NCBI GenBank assembly: GCA_022747635.1
Contig: JAKTNV010000010.1
Coordinates: 40,076,237-40,140,236 of the forward strand
DNA: 64,000 bases
DNA from: Hetaerina americana
Taxonomy: Eukaryota > Arthropoda > Insecta > Odonata > Calopterygidae
Reading direction: 5' to 3'
The position numbers and the translations under genes were made by a program. Numbering within the stretch: the first letter of the stretch is position 1; every line of letters starts with the position of its first letter. The notes beneath the pieces were generated by a model. The model did not search any database. It saw nothing but the letters and a program-made list of their open reading frames with translations, and was not told where the DNA came from. Below, one piece after another: positions 36,284 through 49,000 of the stretch.

Positions 36284-38699
36284 CAAGCAGTTCATGACAA
36301 TTGGGATAATAATTGGTAAAGGAATCCATCATTTATTTTACTATGGTGCAATGATCTAGATTGGTCAGGCAATATTTTATGAAACTTCTGAAGAAGGTTA
36401 AATGCAATAATATCTCATTAAATAATTCCTACGGAGTACTTAAGCTTTGATTAATGGTGTAGATTATTGTTTGATAGTTATGAATATAAATTAAAATTTA
36501 GCTTGTGATATTCGATAGAAACTGTTATAGTGGGTAGGTAATTTGATTATTTTGTATGCTGAAATGCTATTCGGTATAAATTATCACTCAAGTTAATTAA
36601 TCTCATCAGGATGCCCTCTTTAATGTCCTTTGATGTGTGACCCACCCTTTTTTTACCCCGTTCATTTGTACGTTTATGAAATTCTCCCATTCTTGAGTTC
36701 CTAAAGCAGGTCACTACTATGCCCACATTTTTATCAAATGCTTTTCAAAATTGAATTATTAATGATCTAATGGAAAGTTTTCATTTATTTCGAGTGAAAG
36801 ATCTATTTTCAGTGACTGGGAAACATCCTGTGACGCAGTAGAGATATCACGTCGCGTGCAATGCTCGCATTAAACCGCGACCCTTGGGAATCATATCAGT
36901 GGCTGTTTGATGGGGCGCGTCTTTGGAGGCCCATCATCATTAAAGTCAAGGCATGGGTGACTTAAAGAAATGAAATAAGAAGGGAAAGATTATCTAGTAC
37001 GGAGATAAAGCGTGAAAATGACCAGAATAAATCGGAAAATAAAACAAAAACTTATAAATTTTTGATATATACTCTCTAAAGGATCGAATGCAGGGTGGTC
37101 GTTTCCATTTGTTTTCTCCTCATGTGATCATTAAATATTTAGTGTGAAAAATAATATGTCCGCGAAAAAGATCTCTTGCTGCTGGAGCTTATAGTTCCCT
37201 TATCACGTTCATCAGCATTAAACATTACTTAGCATAGCCAAAAGGAATAAACTAATTCATCAATTCATCACCATTCATCATTCAATTTGTAACCAATAGG
37301 AATATACAGCTAATTTCTCTACTCTGTGAGAAGTGCCAGATATCGCCTGAATTTTGTAAATTAAACATTTAAAAATGGAATTCCATGGCATTTAAGTTAA
37401 CAATTTCAAAATTTCCAATCATATCTCTGTCAGGTGATGGGGGTTTTGACGATTGGTATACCTAATACAGGCCCCGTCCTGTATACGCTAAACATGAAGC
37501 TATGGAATTTGTCAATAGGAGCAGCACGATGCCGTGAGATGTGGCGAGAAAGCTGTGAGGGTAATTGAGGGGCTGTGGACAACTATGTAGTTGAATCGTT
37601 TCTAGTCCCCAGATGGGAAGGAAGCCTTATCGAACTGAATTACCAACTACAATTCACACTGCTGAAGCAATTTAATTTGAATGATTCTAAGATCCACCCA
37701 TACAAGGGGCGGAACGGGTTTTTTTAATGAAATTCATACATCCAGTATAATTTTCGTCGAAATCTATGAACTAGGGTATGTCATCTCGCACTGTTTAAGT
37801 TCCTACATTTCAGTGATTTAAAAAATCAACTCTCGGGCAACCCGAAAAAATGAGCCATTGTTTTTCAGTTATAGATAATCACATCAGTTTTACATATGCT
37901 TAAACGAAGAAATATGTTTTTTGTTAGACTGGTTGAAATACCCACATTTACCTTGATCAGTTCCTCATTTACCGTGCTAAAAACCTACCATATACTCTGC
38001 TATCTACTTTTCTTATTCAAAATTGCCTTAATTCGAAGAAAATTTTTGGAACCTTGATCTCTTATGAAGATAGTTATTCATAATTCAGTCAAAAATCTAT
38101 ATTCTCTTTCTATATAAACTTTGATGAATTCATATTTCTCAGACGCCGGAGGGATCCATGGAGGAGGGTTTTTGGAAACCAGGGTTTCATCGTGTAATTT
38201 TGGGGAGCTGTGTGATATTCTTAAATAAAATAAAAAAAATAAAGCCTTTCTTTCAGAGATATTCCTGGATTTTAACCATGTTTATGCAATGGTGGTGAAC
38301 TTTTCAAGGCAAAATTGGTATTTAAGTCAATGCGGAGTTGTCATTTTCCTATTTTATCTGGGTCAAAAATTCCATGTTAGATTCCATGATAATTCCTTCG
38401 GAAGTAAACATGAGTTTTCCTTATCCTTCTAAAAGCTTCAGTTTGGCTTGCTACTTCTTTAAAATTACTCTTAATTATAGTTTCCGTTATAACCCCGTAT
38501 CACTAATTTAATTCTCTTGATGAAGTCCGAAACATTTTGAACTTAATTTGATTCATGTATTGAATTTTCTTTGAAATAGGTCGAGGCATATGGTACATGT
38601 TCTCATTCTGGCCATGTATTGTGTAGAAAACATATTTTCCTCTACCTTTCCATTGTGTTTGCCAATATTTCTTTCAATGGAGCCCACTTTCATTAAGCT
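36284..38699. other. AT-rich DNA, nothing recognised
   Basis: No frame of note. Short GC-richer islands near 36830-36930 and 37440-37640 show no domain or repeat. Confidence 0.4.
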
Positions 38700-39000
38700 G
38701 TAGTTGTCGTTTTTATGGGAGGTAACCGACAACAAAAAGGTCATTTGCACCATTAGACCAGGAAAGGATGTAGAGTGCATGGAAACCCGGCGTCGGCAGT
38801 AGCATACTCTTAACGAAAAAGGCGTAAGGCGTAGTTTAACGTTCAATTCGACGAACGGCCTACTCACTCTAAGTTTTATACATAAAGAAACTGAAGTAAT
38901 CGGGATAGCATTGAACAGTATCTTCCACCTCTGGGATTGGAACGCAGTCCCTCTGAATGGGAAGCCATTTCGTTAGCCACCGAGCCATCCCGATTATCAA
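38700..39000 (-). repeat. tRNA-derived SINE, family B, copy 3 (full length, inverted)
   Basis: The minus strand begins with a tRNA-like head: TCGGGATGGCTCGGTGGC as A box, then TGCGTTCCAATCCCAG as B box. It continues through TGCTATCCCGATTACTTC, GAGTGAGTAGGCC, ACGTTAAACT, GCCTTTTTCGTTAAGAGTA, TGCCGACGCCGGGTTTC, AATGGTGCAAATGACC and GTCGGTTACCTCCC. Each segment has its counterpart in the copy at 398-690. It is the most complete member, so the family is about 300 bp long. Two minus-strand frames here are translations of the SINE, not genes. Confidence 0.85.
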
Positions 39001-39604
39001 GGCGGTTGTGCATTCCACTTGTGCTCCCCTTGGAAAATTAGAGGTAATAGAGATTTCTCGGCTCTTGTTTTTTTTACAAATATACTCTACCACGGTTTAA
39101 TTAATTAAATTAATTACACTTCAAAGTCCTTAAGATTAATAATGGGGTTTTTGCTATGTTGTGATGCTTCCATCCTTTTACAGTAGGTATCCCCTAAAGT
39201 TCAAAGTTTTCTTCAAAGGACTTCGTAAATGCCATTGATGCGGGCCAGACCTCAAGCAGGTTTCTAGGGGAAAATTCACTGTCATTAGCTTAAAGTTATA
39301 GGAAAAAATCCCACAGTCACACGCACACACACATTTCCCATCGTAACTAAGTTCCAGCCAGATAGTTACATGTATTCGTGGCGGCTTGTCACTCTCTTCT
39401 GTGTCCTGGAGAGGCAGACAAACTGAAGTTCGTCGCTGTAAAAAATTGGTTTTAAGTTAAAAGTAATTTGAAAGAAACTTTAGACGGTGGATTAAAGCCA
39501 TTAAAACTCTTAATAAATTACGTTAGGGACCCAAAGAAGCTTCAAGATATTCTCGCAATCTAAAGGTTTTTAAATATTTAATTTCTTATTCTTTAATTAC
39601 TCGT
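39001..39604. other. AT-rich DNA, nothing recognised
   Basis: Contains a short imperfect CA run near 39318-39333 and otherwise no recognisable feature. Confidence 0.4.
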
Positions 39605-39760
39605 ATTGAAATTGAAAAATAAACAACTTGGCTTTTCCACATAGACAATTATTTAATAACGACCTAGGTTTCGTTATGTTCAGTACCATAACGAAACCTA
39701 GGTCGTGAATAAAAAAATTTCCATGTGGAAAAGACAAGTTGTTTATTTTTCAATTTCAAT
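39605..39760. mobile_element. 156-bp foldback element with a near-perfect long hairpin
   Basis: The outer arms ATTGAAATTGAAAAATAAAC and GTTTATTTTTCAATTTCAAT are exact reverse complements. They continue inward through AACTTG, CTTTTCCACAT and ACGACCTAGGTTTCGTTATG with only a few interruptions. The loop is about eight bases (TTCAGTAC). No coding capacity. The structure fits a foldback MITE. The outermost flanks show no obvious target-site duplication, so the superfamily is open. Transcripts from either strand would fold into a long double-stranded stem. Confidence 0.85.
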
Positions 39761-40015
39761 GTGAAGATTTTCCACCAAGTCACGCCAGAAATTGTTTCAT
39801 CCTTTAATTAATTAAATTACTTAATTCAAATGACATAGTTCAATTCCAACGATTGTGATCGTTCCCGTTCCTCCATTTTTACTTCAGAAGTTAATTTACA
39901 TGTATTTGATAAGGATTTTTTTGTCGTAAATTAATTATTAATATATTAATAATTGGATTTCCAATATGATTAAAATTGTTATGCATGGAATTGATATAAT
40001 TGGCTACGTTAATAT

Positions 40016-40050
40016 GTGTCTGATTAATGCTTTTCCTTTTTCAGGTAAGT
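40016..40050 (+). promoter_or_regulatory. Candidate recursive splice site (ratchet point)
   Basis: The plus strand reads TTTTCCTTTTTCAG directly followed by GTAAGTG, with the junction between 40044 and 40045. This joins a strong 3' splice site (uninterrupted pyrimidine tract plus CAG) to a consensus 5' splice site with no exon between. That is the defining arrangement of recursive splice sites in long introns, described first in Drosophila. A CTGATTAAT segment about 20 bases upstream could serve as branch point. If real, the window lies in a long plus-strand intron. No flanking exon was identified. Confidence 0.45.
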
Positions 40051-42237
40051 GTGGGAACCAACCTTTCTGCATGACTTCACAAATCAACCCTTTCCTGTAG
40101 AACGGTTCGAGTGAGTACTAAGAAAGGAAATTTTTTGAATAAAATTTTTCGGGGAAGAAAATAGCCTGTCTTGCCTTTCATAGGATGCCGAATAGGCAAA
40201 GTGGGAGATTCAAATGAATGCGAAAAACTCTGAAACCAAGCATGAAACTTCTCTGTTCCGTGTGGGCGTAATGTTTGAGCCTTCTAAACAGGAATCCCCT
40301 CGGTTCCACTTACAGGGCAAAGCGAGTGATTTAGATCCAACTTGTCTCCTTAAATGAAAGATTAATTTTGTTCAAAAGTAATTTTAAAAAAGAATTCTGT
40401 CTTATTACGGTGTAGTTATGCTGCTCAAAGTCGGCTGTCGTTGGAGTTTGTCCCTCAGACTAACGTTCGCTCGACTCCATGCTGTAGTCAGTGAGAATTT
40501 AATTAACTTCAATGGCTAATCAAACTTTCCTGATTTCTGGAGCCTAAATGGGCTTAGGTTTTAACTAAGATGTCACTTAATCAGCAATAGAAAGTTAAAT
40601 GGAAATATTAAAACTAATGTTTCATAGTCGGGAGAGGAAAGCATCCATGGTGAAATGCGGAAAGTGATGTATCGAATAAAATCATCTGAGTCCTCTGCAA
40701 ATGAGATTTAGAGCAGAATAAAATGTTGTCAATATTGGAGTCTGAAATTGAAAAACATGCCTCAATTCTAATTAGATTATAACTCGATGTCGTTGCAATA
40801 AACGTTTTCACTAGTAATTACTGTTGTAAAAATATTCTTTGTCGTGTACATAATCAATGTTCGTAAAAGGTTTCGTATACCTCCTGGAATAGACAGAGAA
40901 ATGATTCACTGTATGTTAACCAAATCTAAAAGAAAGGAGAGTCTATATTTTCCAAGTTAGGTCATTGGGAACTCCCTGGACTGACTTAATTGCGTTATGT
41001 TCATAAGATTCATTACTTTAAAAGGTTCTGTTGCGGACAAATATTATGCATTTTACTCAAAAATTGTCATATACACACACTTCTCTCAACCGGTGTTGAC
41101 CCTAATTACGAAAACTACCAATTTGGGTGTCAGGGTATTCCAGTTAATTTAGGGTCTACCAAGTTAACCAAATTGGCCGTTAGGGAATTTTCTTGATGAA
41201 CTGCTTTCTCATCTGGCGTTACATCTAACTTCATTCGTTCATTTATTTCGCAAATTCGTGAATGTTACGGTTGACAGCAACTGGGAGGATTTAATAAATT
41301 GTGATGATGTATGTAGTTTAAAAATGACCTTAATTAACTGATTTATTCATTATTATTCCTTTTTATGATTGTTTAGTCAACCTCTCCCAATACTTTCTCA
41401 CTTTCTAGTGCGTAAAATGTGTTTTAAAATCTACAATCATATTAAAGTATTATGTTTCACTGCATACCAGATCAACCCCTTTTGTGGTGGTAAAAGCTGA
41501 CTTCATTTGTTATCAACTTGTTTATCATTTGTTATGGATGATTTTACATACTTTTTAATCAGTATAAATGCTTATTATTACCGTTTAGACTTTATAGATT
41601 TAATAACATTCCCGTCTGAATCCTGGTTATATATGCCATTGAATGTGCATAAAAAAGCAGGGGGCTGCCAGATAGTTGTAAACAAACGTGAATTAAGCAT
41701 TTCTTAACCATAGATTTGCCTAATTTGTGAAACTTCACCTCAATGATATGTATGTGCGAGCATAACCATAAAATCCCTGTAGTGTTGATTTGAATACCTA
41801 CGCATCCTGTGTGGTGTGTTTATTTTGTGGTGTGGTTGATCACTTTTGAAATATAGAGACATATGTTTATGAAGAAGTATTTTCAAATACTTGTCATAAA
41901 ATGCAAAAAATATATTTCCCACCTGATTGAATAATAATAGAATATAGAAGTTACGTTAGAATTTAGATATTTTGATTGATATTCGGCAATTTTTTCACAT
42001 TCCATCGGATTTCGGTATGGTTAGACATCTAGTGATTTTGTTGGAAATTTAAAATACTTTACTAACACCATAAGACAAGGCACTATTTCTTAAACCTGCC
42101 AAGACTACCTTACTCTGCGGACAAAAGGGACCCTGTTCAGCTGAAGCAGGTGCTTTTTCCTCCGAAAATATCGGAACACGTAAGTTGTGCGAAAAGGTAA
42201 CACCTTGATGGAGTTCACCTAAGTTTAATCCACAGGC

Positions 42238-42239
<2 letters not shown>
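40051..42239. other. AT-rich DNA, nothing recognised
   Basis: Frames at 40990-41196 and 41507-41707 are short and without motif. Confidence 0.4.

Positions 42240-42277
<38 letters not shown>
42240..42277. repeat. (TA)n microsatellite
   Basis: About 19 uninterrupted TA units. Confidence 0.97.
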
Positions 42278-42283
<6 letters not shown>

Positions 42284-44479
42284 GGTATGTACTTGTATGA
42301 ATGTATGCGAATGTTATAGGAAAAAATTGGTTTTCACTATACATACCATATAAGATAATGAATTAGTTCATTTAATCCGAAGAACTGAACTTATAAAGGA
42401 CGACGCCGACCTTGTGTAGTAAAATATTCAACTGCTAATATATTCCGCTGATGCCGAAATTTTCTCATGCTATTTATTTTTACTAGATGAAGGAGAGATA
42501 AGTACGAAAATTAAAAAAGGTGGCGATTAGTATTAAATTCACTCGAGTTTCTATCGGGAACGAATAGCGCACCCCTTCTTCCGACCTGGGGCTTCCCACC
42601 CCAAACTTCTACCCTTGTAATTATGAGTAAGTAGCAATCAAAAAGGTATGCAAATCGGAAATTTGACTCCGTAAACTCGTGGCAGTTAACGGAGTCGGCC
42701 AAGCACATGATTTGAATTATTTCGCGATAGATGAAGGCGATTAGTAAGTAAAATTAGACAGGGAATGCAAATGCAAAAGTGGTAGGGGGTCCCATGTCTA
42801 TAGCAATTAAAACTAAATGCGTGGATATTTGACATGAATAACGCATTTGATTTGATCAAGATTTGAACAAAAGGTTTCCATTTGCAAGCCAAATATAGGT
42901 TTACTAATCGAAAGGTGTGCTAAAAGTCAGGGTTTAACAATTATTTACATAAAAAACAGTGCTTTCTCACTTGTGTGCTGCCGATCCTATCCCAAAATCG
43001 ATAAAATATCGTTTGGAAACAATAATCAAAGGAATGTAAATCAAATGAATAATAATTTTATTATTGAATATTTACGCTCTTTTTCATCATATTCCACCAC
43101 GCGATTGAGTAGTTAGAGTGAGGTTTTGCTATTCTGCACAGTATTATTGTTTCATTGAGAGCATAATTATTACTAGATCGTGCAGGTTCGATAAATAGCA
43201 CACATACCAACTATTTCATAACTAAGAAATACAAAAATTGAAATTAATTCCCTGTGCCACGATAAACATTCATACACTAGAATATTGACTATTTAGGCTG
43301 GCTATTGGCTATTTAAACACGCCAAATCAGTACGCATAAACGAAGCAATTACAAAATATCTATTATCAATTTATTTGCATAACGTATCTTGTCCTAATCT
43401 AAAATCAGGAATCATCTGCTGATGTTTAATTTCGTAGGCATTACTCCTCGAATGATAACTAGAAGATTTTTGTCGGATTGGGAAGTTACATTTCTGTTTG
43501 ACGGATGAATATCTCGGGAAAAATTCTTATTCTTTGACGTGACATTGAATGTATAAAGATGAATTACTTACTGTTCTAATTAAAGAAAAGTGGAATTCAA
43601 TTGTTTTCCCTTTCCGTTTTAGCCCTCAGTTTTACGTATATACTTCTTTATCATTCTGGATGGTCGCAGAAAGTAATGTGGAGGTCAACTCTGGGATGAT
43701 TATTCTACAAGAGTATCATCCCGCTCGGTTAAAGCGGAATTCATGAACGAAAAACGTTGGGCTTAATAGTTTACAGCGAGGAAGAAATGAGGACGAATGA
43801 ATTCGGACGTAATAGTTGCCTGGAGGTCAAACGGCGTCCGCTGGGGCTAAATGGATGCCACATTTTCCCCAACTCCTTCCAATTAACTCCCGGAGAACGG
43901 GAGAATAGCCCGTTAGGAGGAACGAATTAATATTGCCTAATGTGCTTGGTCCACTTCTGGCAGAATTATGGACGCTTGACTCCATATGACCAATTTAAAG
44001 TAAGGAAAAGTGATAATATTTCATTAGGTTGAAACCGTTGAATGTTTCTTTCACGAAGACCTTGTGTAACAGCTTTGTTTCAAATTTGAAATGTTAATGA
44101 TAGTTTGGCTCATCTGTTTCCTCCTGGCAACTGTGTGTGTACGTATATCAACTATGAATCTATGTGTACTTTGAAGATGTTATTGCGTAGTTGCCTCTTC
44201 CCTATGATGAATCAAAGAGTATGATTAGCTTTTCTTATTATCGCACTTTTTTATTTTCAAATTAGTTTTCAAGTACTCAATCGCTTTTCTTTCCATTATC
44301 CGGTAGATTAGTTTTGTCATAATGCTCAAAGTACCTGTAGACTATTCATCTACCTTTCGTTCTACTCTTTTCATCTATGCTATAGGGCTGATTGAATTAT
44401 TTGTTAAAGATATCTAATTCTTATCGCTTATGAATTTCACATACTTGAATGCATGACTGTGTGGGAATAATATTTCGTG
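42278..44479. other. Non-coding, nothing recognised
   Basis: About 43790-43930 is GC-richer and contains a short inverted repeat (CTCCCG, then CGGGAG), as well as an 8-base stem near 43694-43723 (GGGATGAT with ATCATCCC). Neither could be tied to a function. Confidence 0.4.
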
Positions 44480-46010
44480 CATTGTTTGTTGGTTCAGAGG
44501 GAGCTTCGATCCCTGTTGCTCCCCGAATTTGTCCATAAATCCTTCGCTGCGACGTTAGGTCCAGCCCTTAGGGTGTAGTTTCCCCTCCTGTCGCCATCAA
44601 CGATATCCTCTCCTTCCAATATTCTGGAGTGCATTTCTTTTCCGCTTGAAAGATTCTCGTAATACTCTTTCCATCTGTTCGTCTTATTTCTATCGGCATT
44701 AATGACGGTATCTTTGCCATCCCGATTGGCCTTTGCTCTCTGGCTATTAAAGTGATGTTTCACCGTCCCACAAACAGGTTCAACTTTACCTTGAACAAGG
44801 TCATGCTGCACTTCTTAACAAAGGTTCTTCATCCAATCATCTTTGCTTTGCTCGTTCGTCAGCTGACTTATTTCCTTACCCTTTTGTAACGTTTTTGCCC
44901 TTCCTCAGTCCTTGAGTTTTTGTACTTTCTCCTCTCTTCAATTCGATCCAGTCTTTGTTCCAAAGGGTTAATTTTTACAGATTTTCAATGGCCAAGAATT
45001 TATTTCACGGCTTACAATAAATCCACTCTTCACATTTTACAGTCACCATTCTGTCGAGTCTGTGTTGCTAAGATTTTTCCATAATTGCTGTATTCGCTAT
45101 GGGAATTCCACCCTTGGCTGAGTTGCTTTCAATTTTTTTTAACTGCCATTGGTTCTTCAGTGTTTTTTGAACTTCCTGAATTTAAGGGCATTATAAATTA
45201 ATAAGTGTGTTAAAAATGGTCCCTGTCAATATCTTCCTTCCCCAGGACAACTTTTGTAGTAATTTATTTGATATCTTAATCTCTGCTTCTCGTATAAAAA
45301 TCTACTACTTTAGGATTCATTTCGGGAAGTTTTAGCTGTGAATAAAAAGAAATTACTTGCAATAGTGCAATTGCTCTTTTTCAATGAATCTATTTCACGA
45401 GGATGTAACCAATTTGGTTTCTTCTTACATCTTCCGGCACCTTCTACGTGTTTCGTCTTCGTTGATGGTTTGGAAGGATATGTTTTGCTCGCTAATTTAT
45501 ATGAATCCTATTTACTGAACTCTGAAAGCCTTAAAGCCTTTCTCCTCTTTTATTTCCTTTGCTAGTTCATATCGTCCTTTTGGTCTTCTTCGACAATTCT
45601 ATTTCAATTTTCCAGTATGATTAGATTTTCTGCTCCCCCAAAAATTTTCAAAAATTCAGTGACATCATCGTATTCATTATCTACACAATGATAATCATAC
45701 TCTGTTGTTGTTCTTTAAACCTGCACCGCAACAGTATTCGTGGGTTTTGTTGCTAACCTCGCCTTGAGAATTCCTTTGCTACAATGCAGGAAGCTCTTCA
45801 CTCGAATTGCGGTAACCTTCAGCAATATAGTGCCCACTCCATTGCCATTTACTGAGGCTGAGTGAATTATCCGATAGTTACTTCTGTAAACCTATCCTCC
45901 TTCCGGCCATTTCGTTCCACTTACACCAAGAAGTCTTGTCCCATTCTCCTCACTCCTGCCTTTAAAGTCTATGGTATCCCTTGTATTCGGATTTTCCGCA
46001 GATTCCAGTC
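44480..46010 (-). pseudogene. Decayed non-LTR retrotransposon (endonuclease and pre-RT region)
   Basis: Translated on the minus strand, with several stops and frame changes, the region keeps the order of a LINE ORF2. Near 45900-45940 it reads GVSGTKWPEGG, the apurinic-endonuclease segment usually like LGxxExRWxG. Near 45719-45776 it reads KGILKARLATKPTNTVAVQV followed by a segment like the YAPT endonuclease motif. Near 44870-44960 there is a charged linker, and 44494-44811 contains NRWKEYYENL, the conserved linker motif just before the RT domain, then a segment like the start of the RT domain. The catalytic RT motifs are missing, so the copy is 3'-truncated or deleted. It resembles elements of the RTE/CR1/Jockey type; the clade is not decided. 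Confidence 0.75.
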
Positions 46011-49000
46011 CGGATCTTAAATTGATTGATGCGTTTGACTCAAATACTCACTCGGACAGTCCTCGCCCTAAGGTCTGATTAGGAGAGTAGTTGAACTCTG
46101 GGATATCTCTATTCAGATGATTCCATAAGGCTATTCGTTATTTAAGTCAATAAAAAGCGGACGAGAAGAGTTCCTGAAATTCGTTGTCTACAGGATTCAA
46201 TGTTGTAATTTCCGAGTGCTTTCCGCATCACAGTATTTGGCCGATAAAATTACTGCTACAACGCCTGCAACGCGTTCAGTGCTCCTGCACCGACTGCTCT
46301 GGTTTCCACCTGCATTCAGATGACGGTGAGTTTCCGATCCCTCTTCCGAAATATTGACGGCTTAAGGTTTGGCGGCAGTCACAGCGTCCTCATAGGATTT
46401 CATAGACTATTCAATCTTATACAAGATTGGACTCATGCGCGCTCCAAATACGACCGCCTATTGCCCACGACTGTTCACTTCTTGAGCACATTCATTTATT
46501 TTGCAGTTACCCTCTACAATACGGAGAACTACATACCTTCAGAATCCCAGTGGACGCGCTTGATGGTTCAGCCACGAGAATTCACATGAAAAGAAAAGAC
46601 TTGAAATAATTGTATGTCCAATTGTCCTTTTGAAATTAACTCTGTAACCACGTAAGGAATCCCATAATTTATTTAAGTCGCCAATTTTTTAAATGTGTTA
46701 ACGCAAATGAGTCCATTAAATTTTCGGCATTGAATTACAAACACGCCATCGTTAAGTGGAGGGGTTTATCCTTTGGCAGTGGAAGGTGGTAGGCATTTGG
46801 ACCAGCAGGCACTTCACTATTTTACCCAGCGTAAATGTAATGCTAAAGGAAGCAAAAACACTTTTTAAGAGTCAAAGTATGTTTCACAGTAATAAACAAT
46901 CATTTTGCTATGAACTAGACTAACGAAAAAAAAATCCAGAAAGAATTTTTTTACCCTTAGCCAAGAAATTTAATTAATTGAGTGTAGACAGTTGATCTCT
47001 ATCTAAACAAACCTTATAGTCCTTCTCTAGTAAAAGTGTGCAACAGCACAGTACAAATGGATGTTAATTTAACTGATTAATCCAATTAGACTTGTTAAAT
47101 CGAAATTATTGGATTTTGTATGATCAAAAATAGTCAACCTCATATTGGTCATTCGCCATTTATCGCACATAGAAGTAATTCGTAATAATACATTATGTCA
47201 GTTGTATTGGTAGTAAGTACAACGGCGAGATTCCAGTCCTTGAGAATTTAGAGATTACAAACTACTGTCGCAGAAGCTATAACCTAAGAATTTCTAATAC
47301 GATTGAATTCGAGGTATGACGCTGCTGAAATCACCACTAATTACCTACTCAGTAACTACTACTCGAGACCATTTTTGAAATCTTGTCCGACTCTACCTAT
47401 GATTTGAGGTTTTGAAGATGACTTTTTCCGTGATGTCATCGCTCCTGTGAGAATTGTAAATCATTAGAACAAATATAGGCGAGCAAAGGATGACGCCTAT
47501 GAATCCGCAATTTATGCAATCGAACACCTTTGAACTACCATTCAATGTGCATTTTAAATAATGATTTTACTACTATGATCTACTTGCATAGATTACCTGT
47601 GGGCCTGGGTTCGCTTCCTCGAATTAACAGCCTATTTTAACTTCGATAAAAAATGGCTTGCTGTTTGCAGCTAGATTTATTCTGTTCAGGGTATGACTTT
47701 TGACTTTACAATACAGCCTTCCTTACATTTTACCAAACACTACTGAAAACAAAATAGTGTAAAGCGTTTTTAATTGGCTCTTCAAAAAAGTAAGAACTAC
47801 ATGTCTTTGGAAAATTTCCCGAAAGTTGTGTTTTAAATCGGCAATTTTTGCATCGAAACTCTATATCAAAGAAAAAAGTGTGCTTATAGATGAGAGAAAA
47901 AGACTGCTAACAATACAAGAGTACTTAAGTCTTTAAATTAAAATTCACACACACTCTAGCGATCGCAAGTCACAGTGGAATGAACGTTCCTTGGAGACAA
48001 GAGAGAATTTTGACGGAGCGTGGTAGAAGAAGGAACGAGGGAGGAGAAGATGGCGTTGATGGAGGGAGGGAAATGGCGTGAGAGTGAAAGCAAAAGAAAG
48101 GGAGGGGGAGAATTTTGTTGGCGACGTTTTATTGGGAGAGGGAGCGGTCTTCATCAGCTCACGCTACACTTGTGTCACGCCGGAAGAGAGATGGCCAGTA
48201 CTTAGAGCACGCACGTTGTCAGGAAGATAACGTGCCGTCGGCGTTCAAGGTAATGTAGAGGAGGAGGTGACAGGAATGCTCGCGATTGGAATCAAGGCGA
48301 TGGAGAACATTCTACCCCGTTCACGAGGAAATGATGAACCATAAATTGTGACGCTACTTAGGATGATATGAGGCAAATACGAAATTCAGCAGCGACCATA
48401 AACCATGGGCTCTAATTATTCGCTGATGTGCGTGGCGCGCGGGGAGGAACGGAGATAAAATCAGAATGATCGATATCTTTATTAGAGTGGGATACAGTTG
48501 GAAAGATGAAACCTCATGTACTCCGAGTAAACAAGGCCGTCGGCTATATTAAGAAATATTATGGAAAAAAGAAGACTGTTGCTCCAAAAGCCAGGTTTTT
48601 ATTACGAGGGAAATAGATTTAGAATTGCGACAGAATTTTCGTAATATTTTTTATGACGGGAAGGGTTGATTAAATTTGAAAATGAGAATTGACACGATGA
48701 TAATTTGAAGGAGACGGGTATACAATTACAAAAGAATGGATAATATAAATTAGATGAGTCACAGTAATTGGACAAATCCGGTGATATTGTGGTTGTAGTG
48801 ATCATTTAAAGGATATATCGCTTGTGTTAAAGATTAATTTAAGCCTCCAATTTTCGTATTTTGAAATTTTTAAAGCACCACGGCAAGTAGAACAACACAG
48901 TCATAGCTTTAGGCCAGTGATATGTGACCTGCTGGTCGCATGTCTCCCGTCAGTGCTTTCTATTCAGCCATTGCCTGCTGATGTTTCTTTGTTAATACAA

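Noticed and set aside
35813..36319. Plus-strand frames across the mariner element
   Set aside because: They are the opposite-strand shadow of the transposase frame and appear in both copies.
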